Source of the DNA: Azospirillum griseum | Lineage (GTDB): Bacteria; Pseudomonadota; Alphaproteobacteria; Azospirillales; Azospirillaceae | Reading direction: 5' to 3' | Assembly: GCF_003966125.1 (NCBI RefSeq) | Contig: NZ_RXMA01000010.1 | Location: 1 to 64,000, forward strand | Length of the DNA stretch: 64,000 nucleotides | In this document: one piece after another, positions 54,677 through 63,835 of the stretch | Numbering within the stretch: the first letter of the stretch is position 1 | Layout: every line of letters starts with the position of its first letter | The notes under the pieces: model-generated | Databases searched by the model: none | What the model was told of the DNA's origin: nothing | Seen by the model: the letters and a program-made list of their open reading frames with translations, nothing else | Program-made: the position numbers and the translations under genes

Positions 54677-56491
54677 TTATTCCGGCGGTGTCCTCAGCCT
54701 TCCGGCCAGTTTCAGGATTTGTTCAATGTCTTTGAACCCCTCCGCATAGCGGGCAACGACGCTGATCGCCTCCGTCTGAGTGGCGACGAAGTAAAGCGGC
54801 GCGGTGCCAGCGGCGACGAGCAGGCTGTAGGCGGTTCCTTTCACCAGAAGCCCGCGAAACTCCTTGCCTGAGTCCTTCATGAAGCGCCAGAGCGCCCCGG
54901 CTGTGGCTTTGACCGCCATGCCCGGCACGCGCAGCGCCTTCAGCAATAGGTTGCGCACCGTCGCCATCAACAGTGCGACCCGCCGTTTTTTCAGCGCCGG
55001 AACGGCGGGTTCGGCGGCGTCTTCGGACAATCCGGCCAAAGCGGCTCGGGCGTCGGGGCCAAGAAGTTCGGCCTCTTCGGCGCCGCGCCGGATGGCGTCC
55101 AGGCCGCTGCGGGCGGTTTCCGCGTCTTCCACGGACGCCATGGCGTCAACCAGCCGCTCGATGTCCTGGCGAGCCAGATCGGGTAGGCTGGCGCACAATT
55201 CCTTGGCGGTGAGGTCAAGGTCGATCAAGTCGGCCAACACCCCAGCGGACAATTCCCGTTCGTCCTGCGGGGTGTTGTGGGCGTCGGCCAAGGCGGTGAT
55301 GGACAGGCTGCGGGACTTGACCAACGCTGGGCGCAGATCGGTAACCCGTTCAGTCAACACGTCCAACAATTTGCCAATCTTGCGGCGGATGTCGGGATCG
55401 GTGTTGGTTCGCTCCAACCGCTCGAACAGACCGCCCGCCTTCTCGCGGGTTTCGTCCAAAAAATCCTGCGCCAGTCCACCATCTTCCGGCAACGCGTCCG
55501 GCGGCAGAACCACCATGCGCCCGTCGCGCCAATCGAACTGATAAGGGGCGGGCTGCTGGCCGGGGAGGGCGTCCAACGCTTCGGTCAGTTGGATGGAAAG
55601 GTCATCGGTGGGCGGGGGGGATGGGACGGTCTGTTCCTCCGCCAACCAGCGCGCGATGTCGGTGTTGATTTCCTCGGCTGGACGCTTCCACCACACGTTG
55701 GACTGCGTAGCAATGCGCCTTGTCAGGGCTTCACCAAAGGCGTCCCGTGGAGTTGTTGTCGCGTCGAAGGGAGAAAGAGCCTCATACCATCGGATCCAGC
55801 ACTCGAATCTGTGACGTGTGGCAAGCTCGCTGTTGGCCAAATGATGCCATTTGGCTTGAAGTCTTTTCGGGGCGTTCCCATGCCAAAGCGGTTGCCTTGC
55901 CAGAAGGGCACTCCGTTTTGGGCTAGGAAATTCCTTGTGTAACTCAAGCCAAAGCGCATCAAGGGATATCGATAACCAAAGACGGCGCACGCCGTCATCG
56001 TCTTTGTAGTCGTCATTGTCTTCGTAGGCGGCATCGGCGGCGGCGTAGGTCGCGCTGCCGACGGTTTGGGTGGCACAGTTTCTGGCAACCTCGACGTCGT
56101 CATCGTGGGCGGCGGCGCTGGCGGCTGCGGCGCATCCTGCGGCTGTCACGGCTCCTGCGGCAGCTTGCATGGCTCCTGCAACGTTGCCGACGGCGCTATT
56201 CACCGCTCTGTACGTAGCATCTGCGGCGTCGTCGGCGGCGGCAGAGATTATACGATCAGCTTGGTGTGTATGTAGCGCCGATGACAGTAAGTTTGATCGA
56301 AAGGCTACGATGATTAAATTCTTATCGCGATTCAGTTTGGGTCCAACCTGTGGAGGGTTGGTTAGGTCTCCTAATGCGGGCAATACGCGCAATGCACTGC
56401 GGAAGGCAATGATCTGCGACCAAGCGGCGGGCTTGTCTTTCAGCCAATCCTCCAACTCGTCGGGATTGTTGAGCTTCAGCTCTTCAGCCAT
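54677..56491 (-). CDS. Large helical protein of unknown function with C-terminal membrane segment
   Basis: A 604-residue protein from the ATG at 56491. The N-terminal segment 'ELEDWLKDKPAAWSQIIAF' with 'RSALRVLPALGDL' reads like a recurring helical motif of uncharacterised bacterial proteins. Residues about 75-155 are strongly Ala-rich ('AAADDAADATYRAVNSAVG', 'AAAASAAAHDDDVEVARNC'), suggesting a repetitive helical solenoid. The rest is charged and helical, with one likely membrane segment near residues 560-580 ('GTAYSLLVAAGTAPLYFVA'). No enzyme motif is seen. The GC content dips in the 5' third of the gene. Confidence 0.65.
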   Translation of the reverse strand: MAEELKLNNPDELEDWLKDKPAAWSQIIAFRSALRVLPALGDLTNPPQVGPKLNRDKNLIIVAFRSNLLSSALHTHQADRIISAAADDAADATYRAVNSAVGNVAGAMQAAAGAVTAAGCAAAASAAAHDDDVEVARNCATQTVGSATYAAADAAYEDNDDYKDDDGVRRLWLSISLDALWLELHKEFPSPKRSALLARQPLWHGNAPKRLQAKWHHLANSELATRHRFECWIRWYEALSPFDATTTPRDAFGEALTRRIATQSNVWWKRPAEEINTDIARWLAEEQTVPSPPPTDDLSIQLTEALDALPGQQPAPYQFDWRDGRMVVLPPDALPEDGGLAQDFLDETREKAGGLFERLERTNTDPDIRRKIGKLLDVLTERVTDLRPALVKSRSLSITALADAHNTPQDERELSAGVLADLIDLDLTAKELCASLPDLARQDIERLVDAMASVEDAETARSGLDAIRRGAEEAELLGPDARAALAGLSEDAAEPAVPALKKRRVALLMATVRNLLLKALRVPGMAVKATAGALWRFMKDSGKEFRGLLVKGTAYSLLVAAGTAPLYFVATQTEAISVVARYAEGFKDIEQILKLAGRLRTPPE

Positions 56492-56695
56492 GCATCGTCC
56501 GTCGCAATCGCTGCCACAGGCTTTGTGATTGTGGCGTACGTCAGCCCCAGACGGCACGCGCGCCACGGCGCAAAGCTATTCTCGGAAAATAGCAAATTAC
56601 CGGGGCAAACTCTACCGAAGAAGGTGAGGCGGGAGCGTGCGCCGATGATCACCTTCTCCCATTCCGGTGGGGGGAACGCCTGTAAACCGCCTCCC

Positions 56696-57484
56696 TCACC
56701 CCCGCTCCGCCCACCCCATGTAGTTCACCCCCAAATCCCGCGCGTTCAGTTTGAACGTGTCGGTCAGCGGGTTGTAGGTGACGCCGGTCAGGTCGCGCAT
56801 GGTCAGGCCGTGGGCGCGGACGGCGGTGGCGAGTTCCGACGGGCGGAGGAATTGACGCCAATTGTGGGTTCCGCGCGGCAGCCAGCGCAGGACATATTCG
56901 GCCCCGACGATGGCCATGGCGAAGCTTTTAGGCGTGCGGTTCAGGGTGGCCAGGAACAGGACGCCGCCGGGGGCCAGCAGGTCGGCGCAGGATTTCAGGA
57001 ACAGCGGCACGTCGGCGACATGCTCGATCACCTCCATCGCCAGCACCACGTCAAACCGTTCGCCCGACGCCGCCAGCGCCTCCGCCGTGGTGGCGCGGTA
57101 ATCGACGGTCACGGCGTTTTCGGCGGCGTGGGTGGCGGCGGTCTTGATGTTCTTGTCCGACGCGTCCACCCCGACCACCTCGGCCCCCATGCGGGCGAAG
57201 GGTTCGGCCAGCAGCCCGCCGCCGCAGCCGATGTCCACCAGCCGCAGCCCGGCCAGCGGGCTGGGGGCCAGCGGGTCGCGCCCCAGCCGCTGGCATACGG
57301 TGTCGCGGATGTAGGTCAGGCGCAGCGGGTTCAGCCGGTGCAGCGGGCGGAATTTGCCGGTGGGATCCCACCATTCGGCGGCGATGGCCGAGAAACGGGC
57401 GACGTCCGCCGGATCGATCGTGCTGGCCCCGCCGCCAACGCGGTCAGCCGGGGTGGACGGGCGGGAAGGGGCGGTCGCGGTCAT
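56696..57484 (-). CDS. ubiG: Ubiquinone biosynthesis O-methyltransferase
   Basis: A 262-residue SAM-dependent methyltransferase for both O-methylations of ubiquinone synthesis. UbiG marks include '[20 protein letters not shown]', the SAM motif '[20 protein letters not shown]', '[17 protein letters not shown]' and the C-terminal '[20 protein letters not shown]'. The ATG at 57484 is preferred; upstream in-frame codons are not conserved. It is divergent from lysC, an arrangement widely kept in alphaproteobacteria. Confidence 0.95.
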   Translation of the reverse strand: MTATAPSRPSTPADRVGGGASTIDPADVARFSAIAAEWWDPTGKFRPLHRLNPLRLTYIRDTVCQRLGRDPLAPSPLAGLRLVDIGCGGGLLAEPFARMGAEVVGVDASDKNIKTAATHAAENAVTVDYRATTAEALAASGERFDVVLAMEVIEHVADVPLFLKSCADLLAPGGVLFLATLNRTPKSFAMAIVGAEYVLRWLPRGTHNWRQFLRPSELATAVRAHGLTMRDLTGVTYNPLTDTFKLNARDLGVNYMGWAERG

Positions 57485-57663
57485 CGGGGCGGGATTCCAT
57501 AACAGAGGGACGGTTGGCATGCGGGGCAACCTTGCCTCGCTGTGAACGAGAGAGTATGGATACGCCGCCCCGCGCCGGCAACGGTAGAGCGGGGGTGCCG
57601 CACGCCGCCCTGTTCCACGCGACATAACCACGCGCTGGGGGCGGCCAGAGATTGGTGTGAGGT

Positions 57664-58899
57664 ATGGCGCGGATCGTCCTGAAATTCGGAGGCACGTCGG
57701 TCGGCGACATCGACCGCATCAAGAACGTGGCTCGAAAGGTGGAGCAGGAAGTCAAGGCGGGCCATCAGGTGGCCGTCGTCGTGTCGGCGATGTCCGGCGT
57801 GACCAACCAGCTCGTCAAATACTGCAACGACATCGACAAGCTGCACGACGCGCGTGAATACGACGCCGTGGTGGCCTCGGGCGAACAGGTGACGTCCGGC
57901 CTGCTGGCCGTCGCCCTGCAGTCCATCGGCATTCCGGCGCGCTCGTGGGCGGGCTGGCAGATCCCGATCTACACCGACGACACGCACGGCAAGGCCCGCA
58001 TCGTGTCGATCGACACCACCCAGATGGAAAAATCCCTGCAAACCGGCGAAGTCGCCGTGGTCGCCGGGTTCCAGGGGGTGACGAAGGACGGGCGGATCAC
58101 CACGTTGGGCCGTGGCGGCTCCGACACCTCGGCGGTGGCGCTGGCGGCGGCGGTCAAGGCCGACCGTTGCGACATCTACACCGACGTCGATGGCGTCTAC
58201 ACCACCGACCCGCGCATCGTGACCAAGGCCAAGAAGCTCGACAAGATCACCTACGAGGAGATGTTGGAGCTGGCCTCGCAGGGCGCGAAGGTGCTGCAAA
58301 CGCGCTCGGTCGAAATGGCGATGAACCACCGCGTGCGCGTGCAGGTGCTGTCGAGCTTCGAAGCCGCTGCGGGCAGCGCGCTTCCCGGAACCCTGGTTGT
58401 TGACGAGGACGAGATCGTGGAAAAGGAAGTTGTGAGCGGCATCGCCTACAGCCGCGATGAGGCGAAGATCACGCTGGTCGGCGTCGCCGATCAGCCGGGC
58501 GTGGCCGCCAGCATCTTCGGCCCGCTGACCGATTCCGCCGTCAACGTCGACATGATCGTGCAGAACGTGTCGGAAGACGGCAAGTCCACCGACATGACCT
58601 TCACCGTCGGCAAGGCCGACATCGCCCGCGCCGTCAAGGTGCTGGAGGATGCGCACGAAACCTTGAAGTTCAAGCGGATCGTGTCGGACGCCAACGTCGT
58701 GAAGGTGTCGGTCATCGGTGTCGGCATGCGCAGCCACGCGGGCGTGGCCCAGCGCATGTTCCGCGCGCTGGCCGACAAGGGCATCAACATTCAGGTCATC
58801 TCGACCTCGGAAATCAAGATTTCGGTCCTGATCGCCGAGGAGTATGCGGAGCTGGCGCTGCGCGCCCTGCACACCGCCTACGGCCTGGACGCCGCCTGA
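57664..58899 (+). CDS. lysC: Aspartate kinase
   Basis: A 411-residue enzyme phosphorylating aspartate, the first step to lysine, threonine and methionine. The kinase domain has '[20 protein letters not shown]', '[19 protein letters not shown]', '[20 protein letters not shown]' and '[15 protein letters not shown]'. Two ACT regulatory domains follow ('[20 protein letters not shown]' and '[19 protein letters not shown]'), as in feedback-inhibited alpha-type kinases. The frame also contains an ATG near 58340 that could produce a regulatory beta subunit, as in some bacteria, but this is not shown. Start ATG follows GAGGT. Confidence 0.97.
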   Translation: MARIVLKFGGTSVGDIDRIKNVARKVEQEVKAGHQVAVVVSAMSGVTNQLVKYCNDIDKLHDAREYDAVVASGEQVTSGLLAVALQSIGIPARSWAGWQIPIYTDDTHGKARIVSIDTTQMEKSLQTGEVAVVAGFQGVTKDGRITTLGRGGSDTSAVALAAAVKADRCDIYTDVDGVYTTDPRIVTKAKKLDKITYEEMLELASQGAKVLQTRSVEMAMNHRVRVQVLSSFEAAAGSALPGTLVVDEDEIVEKEVVSGIAYSRDEAKITLVGVADQPGVAASIFGPLTDSAVNVDMIVQNVSEDGKSTDMTFTVGKADIARAVKVLEDAHETLKFKRIVSDANVVKVSVIGVGMRSHAGVAQRMFRALADKGINIQVISTSEIKISVLIAEEYAELALRALHTAYGLDAA

Positions 58900-58933
58900 T
58901 CGCGGCGTTGACACAAGGCGGGACGGGTCGGCC

Positions 58934-59968
58934 ATGACCGAAACCACGGCACGGGCGCGGCTCGACCAGCTTTGGGCGCGCGGGTGCGCCTTTCTCGGCA
59001 CACGCACCGCCGTGATGGGCGGTGCGATGAGCTGGGTGTCCGAACGGCATCTGGTGGCGGCGATCTCCAACGCCGGGGGGTTCGGGGTGTTGGCCTGCGG
59101 GTCGATGCCGCCCGACGCCCTGGCGGCGGAAATCGCCGCCACCCGCGCGTTGACCGACAAGCCGTTCGGCGTGAACCTCATCAACATGCACCCCGAATTG
59201 CACCGGCTGATCGACGTCTGCCGGGAACAGGCGGTGGGGCATGTGGTGATCGCGGGCGGTTTGCCGTCCGGCGCGACGCTGACCCGCATCAAGGATGGCG
59301 GGGCCAAGGCCATGGCCTTCGCCCCCACGTTGGCCAGCGGGCGGCGTCTGGCCCGGCTGGGGGCCGACGCGCTGGTGATCGAGGGGACGGAGGCGGGCGG
59401 CCACATCGGCCCGGTTTCCACCACCGTGCTGGCGCAGGAAATCTTGCCCGATCTGCGCGAGGTCCCGGTGTTCGTCGCCGGTGGCATCGGGCGCGGCGAA
59501 GCCATTCTCTCCTATCTGGAGCTGGGGGCGGCGGGGGTGCAGATCGGCACGCGCTTTGTCTGCTCCACCGAATGCATCGCGCATCCCAATTTCAAAAAGG
59601 CGTTCATCCGCGCCTCGGCCCGCGACGCGCAGGCGTCGGTGCAGATCGACCCGCGTTTCCCGGTGATCCCCGTGCGCGCGCTCGCCAACGCGGGCAGCAA
59701 GGCGTTCCTGGACCGGCAACGGGCGGTGATCGCCAAGGTCGATGCGGGCGAACTGACCCGCGACGAAGGGCTGTTGGAGATCGAGCATTTCTGGGCGGGC
59801 GCGCTGCGCCGCGCCGTGATCGACGGCGACGTCGAATTCGGATCGCTGATGGCGGGGCAGAGCGTCGGCCTCGTCACCCGCGAACAGCCGGTGGCCGACA
59901 TTCTGGCCGAATTGATCGCCCAGGCTGAAACGGCGCTGGCGGTTCGTCATCGGGTTGGGGCAGTCTGA
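58934..59968 (+). CDS. Nitronate monooxygenase-like FMN protein
   Basis: A 344-residue TIM-barrel flavoprotein of the NMO/FabK family. It has 'VMGGAMSWVSERHLVAAISN' and 'GGFGVLACGSMPPDAL' near the N-terminus, 'DALVIEGTEAGGHIGPVST' (the FMN/His region) and 'VPVFVAGGIGRGEAILSYLE' with 'GAAGVQIGTRFVCSTECIA'. Members oxidise nitronates or reduce enoyl-ACP; the reaction here is undecided. It lies between lysC and ptsP with 34 and 78 bases of spacing, so it is likely co-transcribed with lysC. Confidence 0.88.
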   Translation: MTETTARARLDQLWARGCAFLGTRTAVMGGAMSWVSERHLVAAISNAGGFGVLACGSMPPDALAAEIAATRALTDKPFGVNLINMHPELHRLIDVCREQAVGHVVIAGGLPSGATLTRIKDGGAKAMAFAPTLASGRRLARLGADALVIEGTEAGGHIGPVSTTVLAQEILPDLREVPVFVAGGIGRGEAILSYLELGAAGVQIGTRFVCSTECIAHPNFKKAFIRASARDAQASVQIDPRFPVIPVRALANAGSKAFLDRQRAVIAKVDAGELTRDEGLLEIEHFWAGALRRAVIDGDVEFGSLMAGQSVGLVTREQPVADILAELIAQAETALAVRHRVGAV

Positions 59969-60000
59969 GGGTTGTACTGGTAAGACCAATGGGTTGAGAC

Positions 60001-60019
60001 GCCGGGCGGCACGCCCGGC
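60001..60019 (+). promoter_or_regulatory. Hairpin in the ptsP leader
   Basis: A perfect 8-bp inverted repeat GCCGGGCG / CGCCCGGC with a 3-base loop, 28 bases upstream of the ptsP ATG. There is no T-run; it may stabilise the RNA or weakly stop transcription from the upstream gene. Confidence 0.35.
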
Positions 60020-60046
60020 CCCGGCAGGGTGGAAGGGGTGGAGAGC

Positions 60047-62314
60047 ATGGGCAGGACCTACGATGGGGCCTCGTCGCGGCGTTTGCTGGCCTCTCTGCGC
60101 GACATCATGGCCGCGTCCGGGACCGGTCAGGAGCGGCTCGACAAGATCGTGTCGCTGATCGCGGCGGAGATGAGGGCCGATGTCTGCTCCTGCTACGTCA
60201 TGCGCGCGGGCGAGGTGCTGGAGCTGTTCTCCACCGAGGGCCTGAACAAAACCGCCGTCCACAACACCCGCCTGCGCGTGGGCGAGGGCATCGTCGGCTA
60301 CGTCGCCAACCACGCCCGCCCGGTGGCGCTGGACAACGCGCCATCCCATCCCAGCTTCGCCTACCGCCCGGAAACCGGCGAGGATCCCTTCCTGTCGCTG
60401 GCCGGTGTGCCGATTTTGCGCGGCAGCAAGGTGCGCGGCGTGCTGGTGATCCAGCACAAGGACCGCCGGGGCTATGCGGAGGAGGAGGTCGAAACCCTCC
60501 AGACCATCGCGATGGTGGTGGCCGAACTGATCGCCCAAAGCGAACTGGTCAGCCCGTCGGAGGTGTCCACCACCGGCGATCCCGTCCTGTTGCCCGCCCG
60601 CCTGTCCGGCACGGCGATGAGCGCCGGTCTGGCCATGGGGCTGGCGGTGATCCACCGCCCGCAACTCACCGTCCGCCAGATGGTGGCCGAGGACAGCGAA
60701 GCGGAGCTGGAGCGCTTCAACGCTGCGCTCGTCACCATGCACAGCGCCATCGATGACCTGCTGGAAGCGGTGACGCTGGCGGGGTTGGGCGAATCGCTGG
60801 ACATTCTGGAAACCTACCGGATGTTCGCCGAGGATCGCGGCTGGCTGTCGCGCATCCGCGAGGCGATCCATGTCGGCCTGACGGCGGAAGCGGCGGTGCA
60901 GCAGGTGCAGAACGACACCCGCGCCCGCATGAGCCACCTGACCGACCCCTACATCCGCGAACGCGTGCAGGATCTGGAGGATCTGACCAACCGGCTGATG
61001 CAGCATCTGGCGGGCAAGACCTCCGGGGCCGACGCCGCGACCCAGCCGGATGACATGATCCTGGTCGCCCGCTCCATGGGACCGGCGGAGCTGCTGGATT
61101 ACGACCGCTCCCGCCTGCGCGGGCTGCTGCTGGAGGAGGGGACGCCGTCCAGCCATGTTTGCATCGTCGCCCGTGCGCTGAACATCCCGGTTGTCCAGGC
61201 CAGCGAGGCGCTGAACCGGATCGAGCCGCTCGACCAGCTGATCGTCGATGGCGACCATGGCCAGGTCTTCATCCGGCCCGCCGAAGACATCCAGATGGCC
61301 TTTTCCGAAGCGGTGGCGTTGCAGCACCGCAAGGAGCAGATGTACGCCGAAATCCGCAGCCTGCCGTCGGTGACGCGCGACGGGGTGCCGATTTCGATCC
61401 AGTTGAATTGCGGCCTGCTGATCGACCTGCCGCATCTGAAGGCCAGCGGGGCGGAGGGCATCGGCCTGTACCGCACCGAAATCCCCTTCATGGTGCGCTC
61501 GTCCTACCCCGATGTGCAGGCGCAGACCGATCTGTACGCCCGCATCATCGACGAGGCGGGCGACAAGCCCGTGATTTTCCGCACGCTGGACGTCGGCGGT
61601 GACAAGATACTCCCCTACATGAGCGGCGAGGCGGAGGAAAACCCGGCCCTGGGCTGGCGCGCCGTGCGCATCGGGCTGGATCACCCGTCGCTGCTGCGCC
61701 AGCAACTGCGGGCGCTGCTGCTGGCCGCCGCCGGGCGTCCGCTGTCGGTGATGTTCCCGATGATCGCCGAGGTGGCGGAGTTCGACGGCGCGCGCCGTCT
61801 GCTGGATCTGGAGCTGAAGCGGCTGGCCGCCCAGGGGGTGGAGGCTCCCAGCCGCCTGCGCGTCGGCACGATGATCGAGGTGCCGTCCCTGCTCTGGCAG
61901 TTGCCCGCCCTGCTGCCGAAGCTGGATTTCCTGTCGGTCGGCTCCAACGACTTGACGCAATATCTGTTCGCGGCCGATCGCGGCAACCCGCGCACCTCCA
62001 CCCGCTATGACTCGCTGTCGCCGCCGATGCTGTGCGTGCTGCGCCGTCTGGTCGATGAATGCGCCAGGCACAAGGTGTCGCTGAGCCTGTGCGGCGAAAT
62101 GGCGGGGCGGCCGCTGGACGCCATGGCGCTGATCGGGGTCGGTTTCCGCACCCTGTCGATGTCGCCGCCGTCGGTCGGCCCGGTCAAGACCATGCTGCGC
62201 TCGCTGGAGGTGGCGGCGCTGCGCGATTACATGACCGGCCTCTATTTCGGCAGCGACCACAGCCTGCGCGACAAGCTGAAAACCTTCGCCAAGGACCACG
62301 GCGTGGACATCTGA
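60047..62314 (+). CDS. ptsP: Phosphoenolpyruvate-protein phosphotransferase PtsP (EI-Ntr)
   Basis: A 755-residue enzyme that starts the nitrogen PTS by taking phosphate from PEP. An N-terminal GAF domain (about 15-165, 'RLRVGEGIVGYVANHARPVA') can sense glutamine or 2-oxoglutarate in relatives. The EI domains follow: NPr-binding helices, the phosphorylated His in 'EGTPSSHVCIVARALNIPVV', and the PEP-binding barrel ('IFRTLDVGGDKILPYM', 'VGSNDLTQYLFAADRGN', 'SLCGEMAGRPLDAMALIG'). The ATG at 60047 with GGAGAGC is preferred over the GTG at 60029. No ptsO-type gene is adjacent; ptsN is upstream in the window. Confidence 0.96.
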   Translation: MGRTYDGASSRRLLASLRDIMAASGTGQERLDKIVSLIAAEMRADVCSCYVMRAGEVLELFSTEGLNKTAVHNTRLRVGEGIVGYVANHARPVALDNAPSHPSFAYRPETGEDPFLSLAGVPILRGSKVRGVLVIQHKDRRGYAEEEVETLQTIAMVVAELIAQSELVSPSEVSTTGDPVLLPARLSGTAMSAGLAMGLAVIHRPQLTVRQMVAEDSEAELERFNAALVTMHSAIDDLLEAVTLAGLGESLDILETYRMFAEDRGWLSRIREAIHVGLTAEAAVQQVQNDTRARMSHLTDPYIRERVQDLEDLTNRLMQHLAGKTSGADAATQPDDMILVARSMGPAELLDYDRSRLRGLLLEEGTPSSHVCIVARALNIPVVQASEALNRIEPLDQLIVDGDHGQVFIRPAEDIQMAFSEAVALQHRKEQMYAEIRSLPSVTRDGVPISIQLNCGLLIDLPHLKASGAEGIGLYRTEIPFMVRSSYPDVQAQTDLYARIIDEAGDKPVIFRTLDVGGDKILPYMSGEAEENPALGWRAVRIGLDHPSLLRQQLRALLLAAAGRPLSVMFPMIAEVAEFDGARRLLDLELKRLAAQGVEAPSRLRVGTMIEVPSLLWQLPALLPKLDFLSVGSNDLTQYLFAADRGNPRTSTRYDSLSPPMLCVLRRLVDECARHKVSLSLCGEMAGRPLDAMALIGVGFRTLSMSPPSVGPVKTMLRSLEVAALRDYMTGLYFGSDHSLRDKLKTFAKDHGVDI

Positions 62315-62461
62315 ACGGTCGTTTCAACGCTTGCCGGGCGTTGTCACCGGGGATGCGTCCCGCGCACGGTCATTCCGGTTGCGCCGCAGGGGTGGCTTGT
62401 CGTACCCCTTTTGGCAAAGGCGTCCGGTGGCGGGGCCTAGTGGCGAGCAGACGGCGATTCC

Positions 62462-63760
62462 ATGGCCAAGCGCAAGGTTTTCGACAGCTTCGATTCGACC
62501 CCGACCGGCCCGACCGTGGCGCAGACGTTGCGGGACGCGCGTCTGGCGATGGGGCATGAACTGCGCGACGTCGCGACGATGCTGCGCATCCGCTATCCTT
62601 ACCTGCAAGCCATCGAGGATGGCCGGTATCAGGATTTGCCGGGATCGGCCTACGCCGCTGGCTTCCTGCGCTCCTACGCCGAATATCTCGGCCTGGATCC
62701 GGTGGACATCGTCGCCCGGTACAAGGCCGAAGCGGCGGGCGCGATGCGCGACCAGGAGCTGTATCTGCCGACCCCGGCGACGGAGGAGCGGATCCCCGGC
62801 GGGACCCTGCTGCTGCTGACGCTGATCCTGGCCGGGGCCGTCTATGGCGGCTGGTATTATCTGTCGGCGACCGACCGGTCGATGGCCGATCTGGTCCCGC
62901 GTCTGCCCGACCGTCTGGTGTCGTTGCTCGACGCGCTGCCGACGAAGAGCGGCGGTCCGACCTCCGCCGCCGACAGCGCCCCGGCGGCTCCGGTTCAGGC
63001 TCCGGTGGTCGCCAACCTGTCCACCGCCGCTGCGCCGCCGGTGCCGCCGCTGGTGTCCGGTTCGACCGTGACCGCGCCGTTGGGCGCTCCGGCTCCGGCG
63101 GCCCATGGGACCATGACCACCACGACCGCTCCCGCCACGCCCGGCGCGAACGGGGCGGCGACCGCCGCCAGTGCCACCAGCGCCGCCGCCGCCAACGCTG
63201 CGGCCGCTGCGGCGGCAGCGCTTCCGCCCAGCCCGGCGGCCCCGGTGATGATTCCGCCCTTGCCCACCATCAAGCCCACCCCGTCGCCGGTGGTCGCCAG
63301 CGCGGCGGACGACGAGGATTCGGAAAGCTCGCCGCAGGAGCCGACGCCGTTGGCGGCGGCGGCGACCGCACAGGCGGCTTCCGCGCAAGCCGCCCAAACG
63401 GCGGCCAACGCTGCGGCGGCCAATACCACGGGGGCGAACGCCGCCCGCACCCCGGCGGAGCCAGCCAACCCGAACGCCAAGGTCTATGGGATGCAGAATC
63501 AGAATCCCAAGCTGATCATCAAGGCGACCCAGGAAAGCTGGCTGCAAATCCGCGATGGCAACGAGATCGTGTTCACCCGCGTGCTGAAGCCGGGCGACAC
63601 CTACCGCGTGCCCGACAAGGTGGGCGTGCGCATCCGCACCGGCAACGCCGGTGGGCTGGTGGTGGTCGCCGACGGGGCGGAAAGCCAACCCTTGGGGTCG
63701 GTCGGCATGGTGCTGCGCGACGTTCCCATCGACGCCAGCGGCGTGGTGAAGAGCCGCTGA
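62462..63760 (+). CDS. rodZ: RodZ-like cell-shape protein (HTH plus membrane plus DUF4115)
   Basis: A 432-residue protein. The cytoplasmic N-terminal HTH domain (about 17-95, 'VAQTLRDARLAMGHELRDVA', 'YLQAIEDGRYQDLPGSAYA') binds MreB in RodZ. One membrane helix follows at about 115-135 ('LLLLTLILAGAVYGGWYYL'). A long Ala/Pro/Thr-rich periplasmic linker (about 165-335) leads to the C-terminal DUF4115 domain ('LIIKATQESWLQIRDGNEIV', 'VLKPGDTYRVPDKVGVRIRT'). It lies just upstream of ispG, the usual place of rodZ. Confidence 0.92.
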   Translation: MAKRKVFDSFDSTPTGPTVAQTLRDARLAMGHELRDVATMLRIRYPYLQAIEDGRYQDLPGSAYAAGFLRSYAEYLGLDPVDIVARYKAEAAGAMRDQELYLPTPATEERIPGGTLLLLTLILAGAVYGGWYYLSATDRSMADLVPRLPDRLVSLLDALPTKSGGPTSAADSAPAAPVQAPVVANLSTAAAPPVPPLVSGSTVTAPLGAPAPAAHGTMTTTTAPATPGANGAATAASATSAAAANAAAAAAAALPPSPAAPVMIPPLPTIKPTPSPVVASAADDEDSESSPQEPTPLAAAATAQAASAQAAQTAANAAAANTTGANAARTPAEPANPNAKVYGMQNQNPKLIIKATQESWLQIRDGNEIVFTRVLKPGDTYRVPDKVGVRIRTGNAGGLVVVADGAESQPLGSVGMVLRDVPIDASGVVKSR

Positions 63761-63835
63761 CCCGTGGTCCACGCTTGAAACCATCGCGCCGGACCGCATG
63801 TCTGGCGTGATGGTGTTGCTTGTGAGAGGTCTGTC

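Noticed and set aside
58814-62299. Open frame of about 1160 codons on the - strand
   Set aside because: Antisense to ptsP and the NMO-like gene; low-complexity Gln/His/Arg translation typical of a shadow frame.
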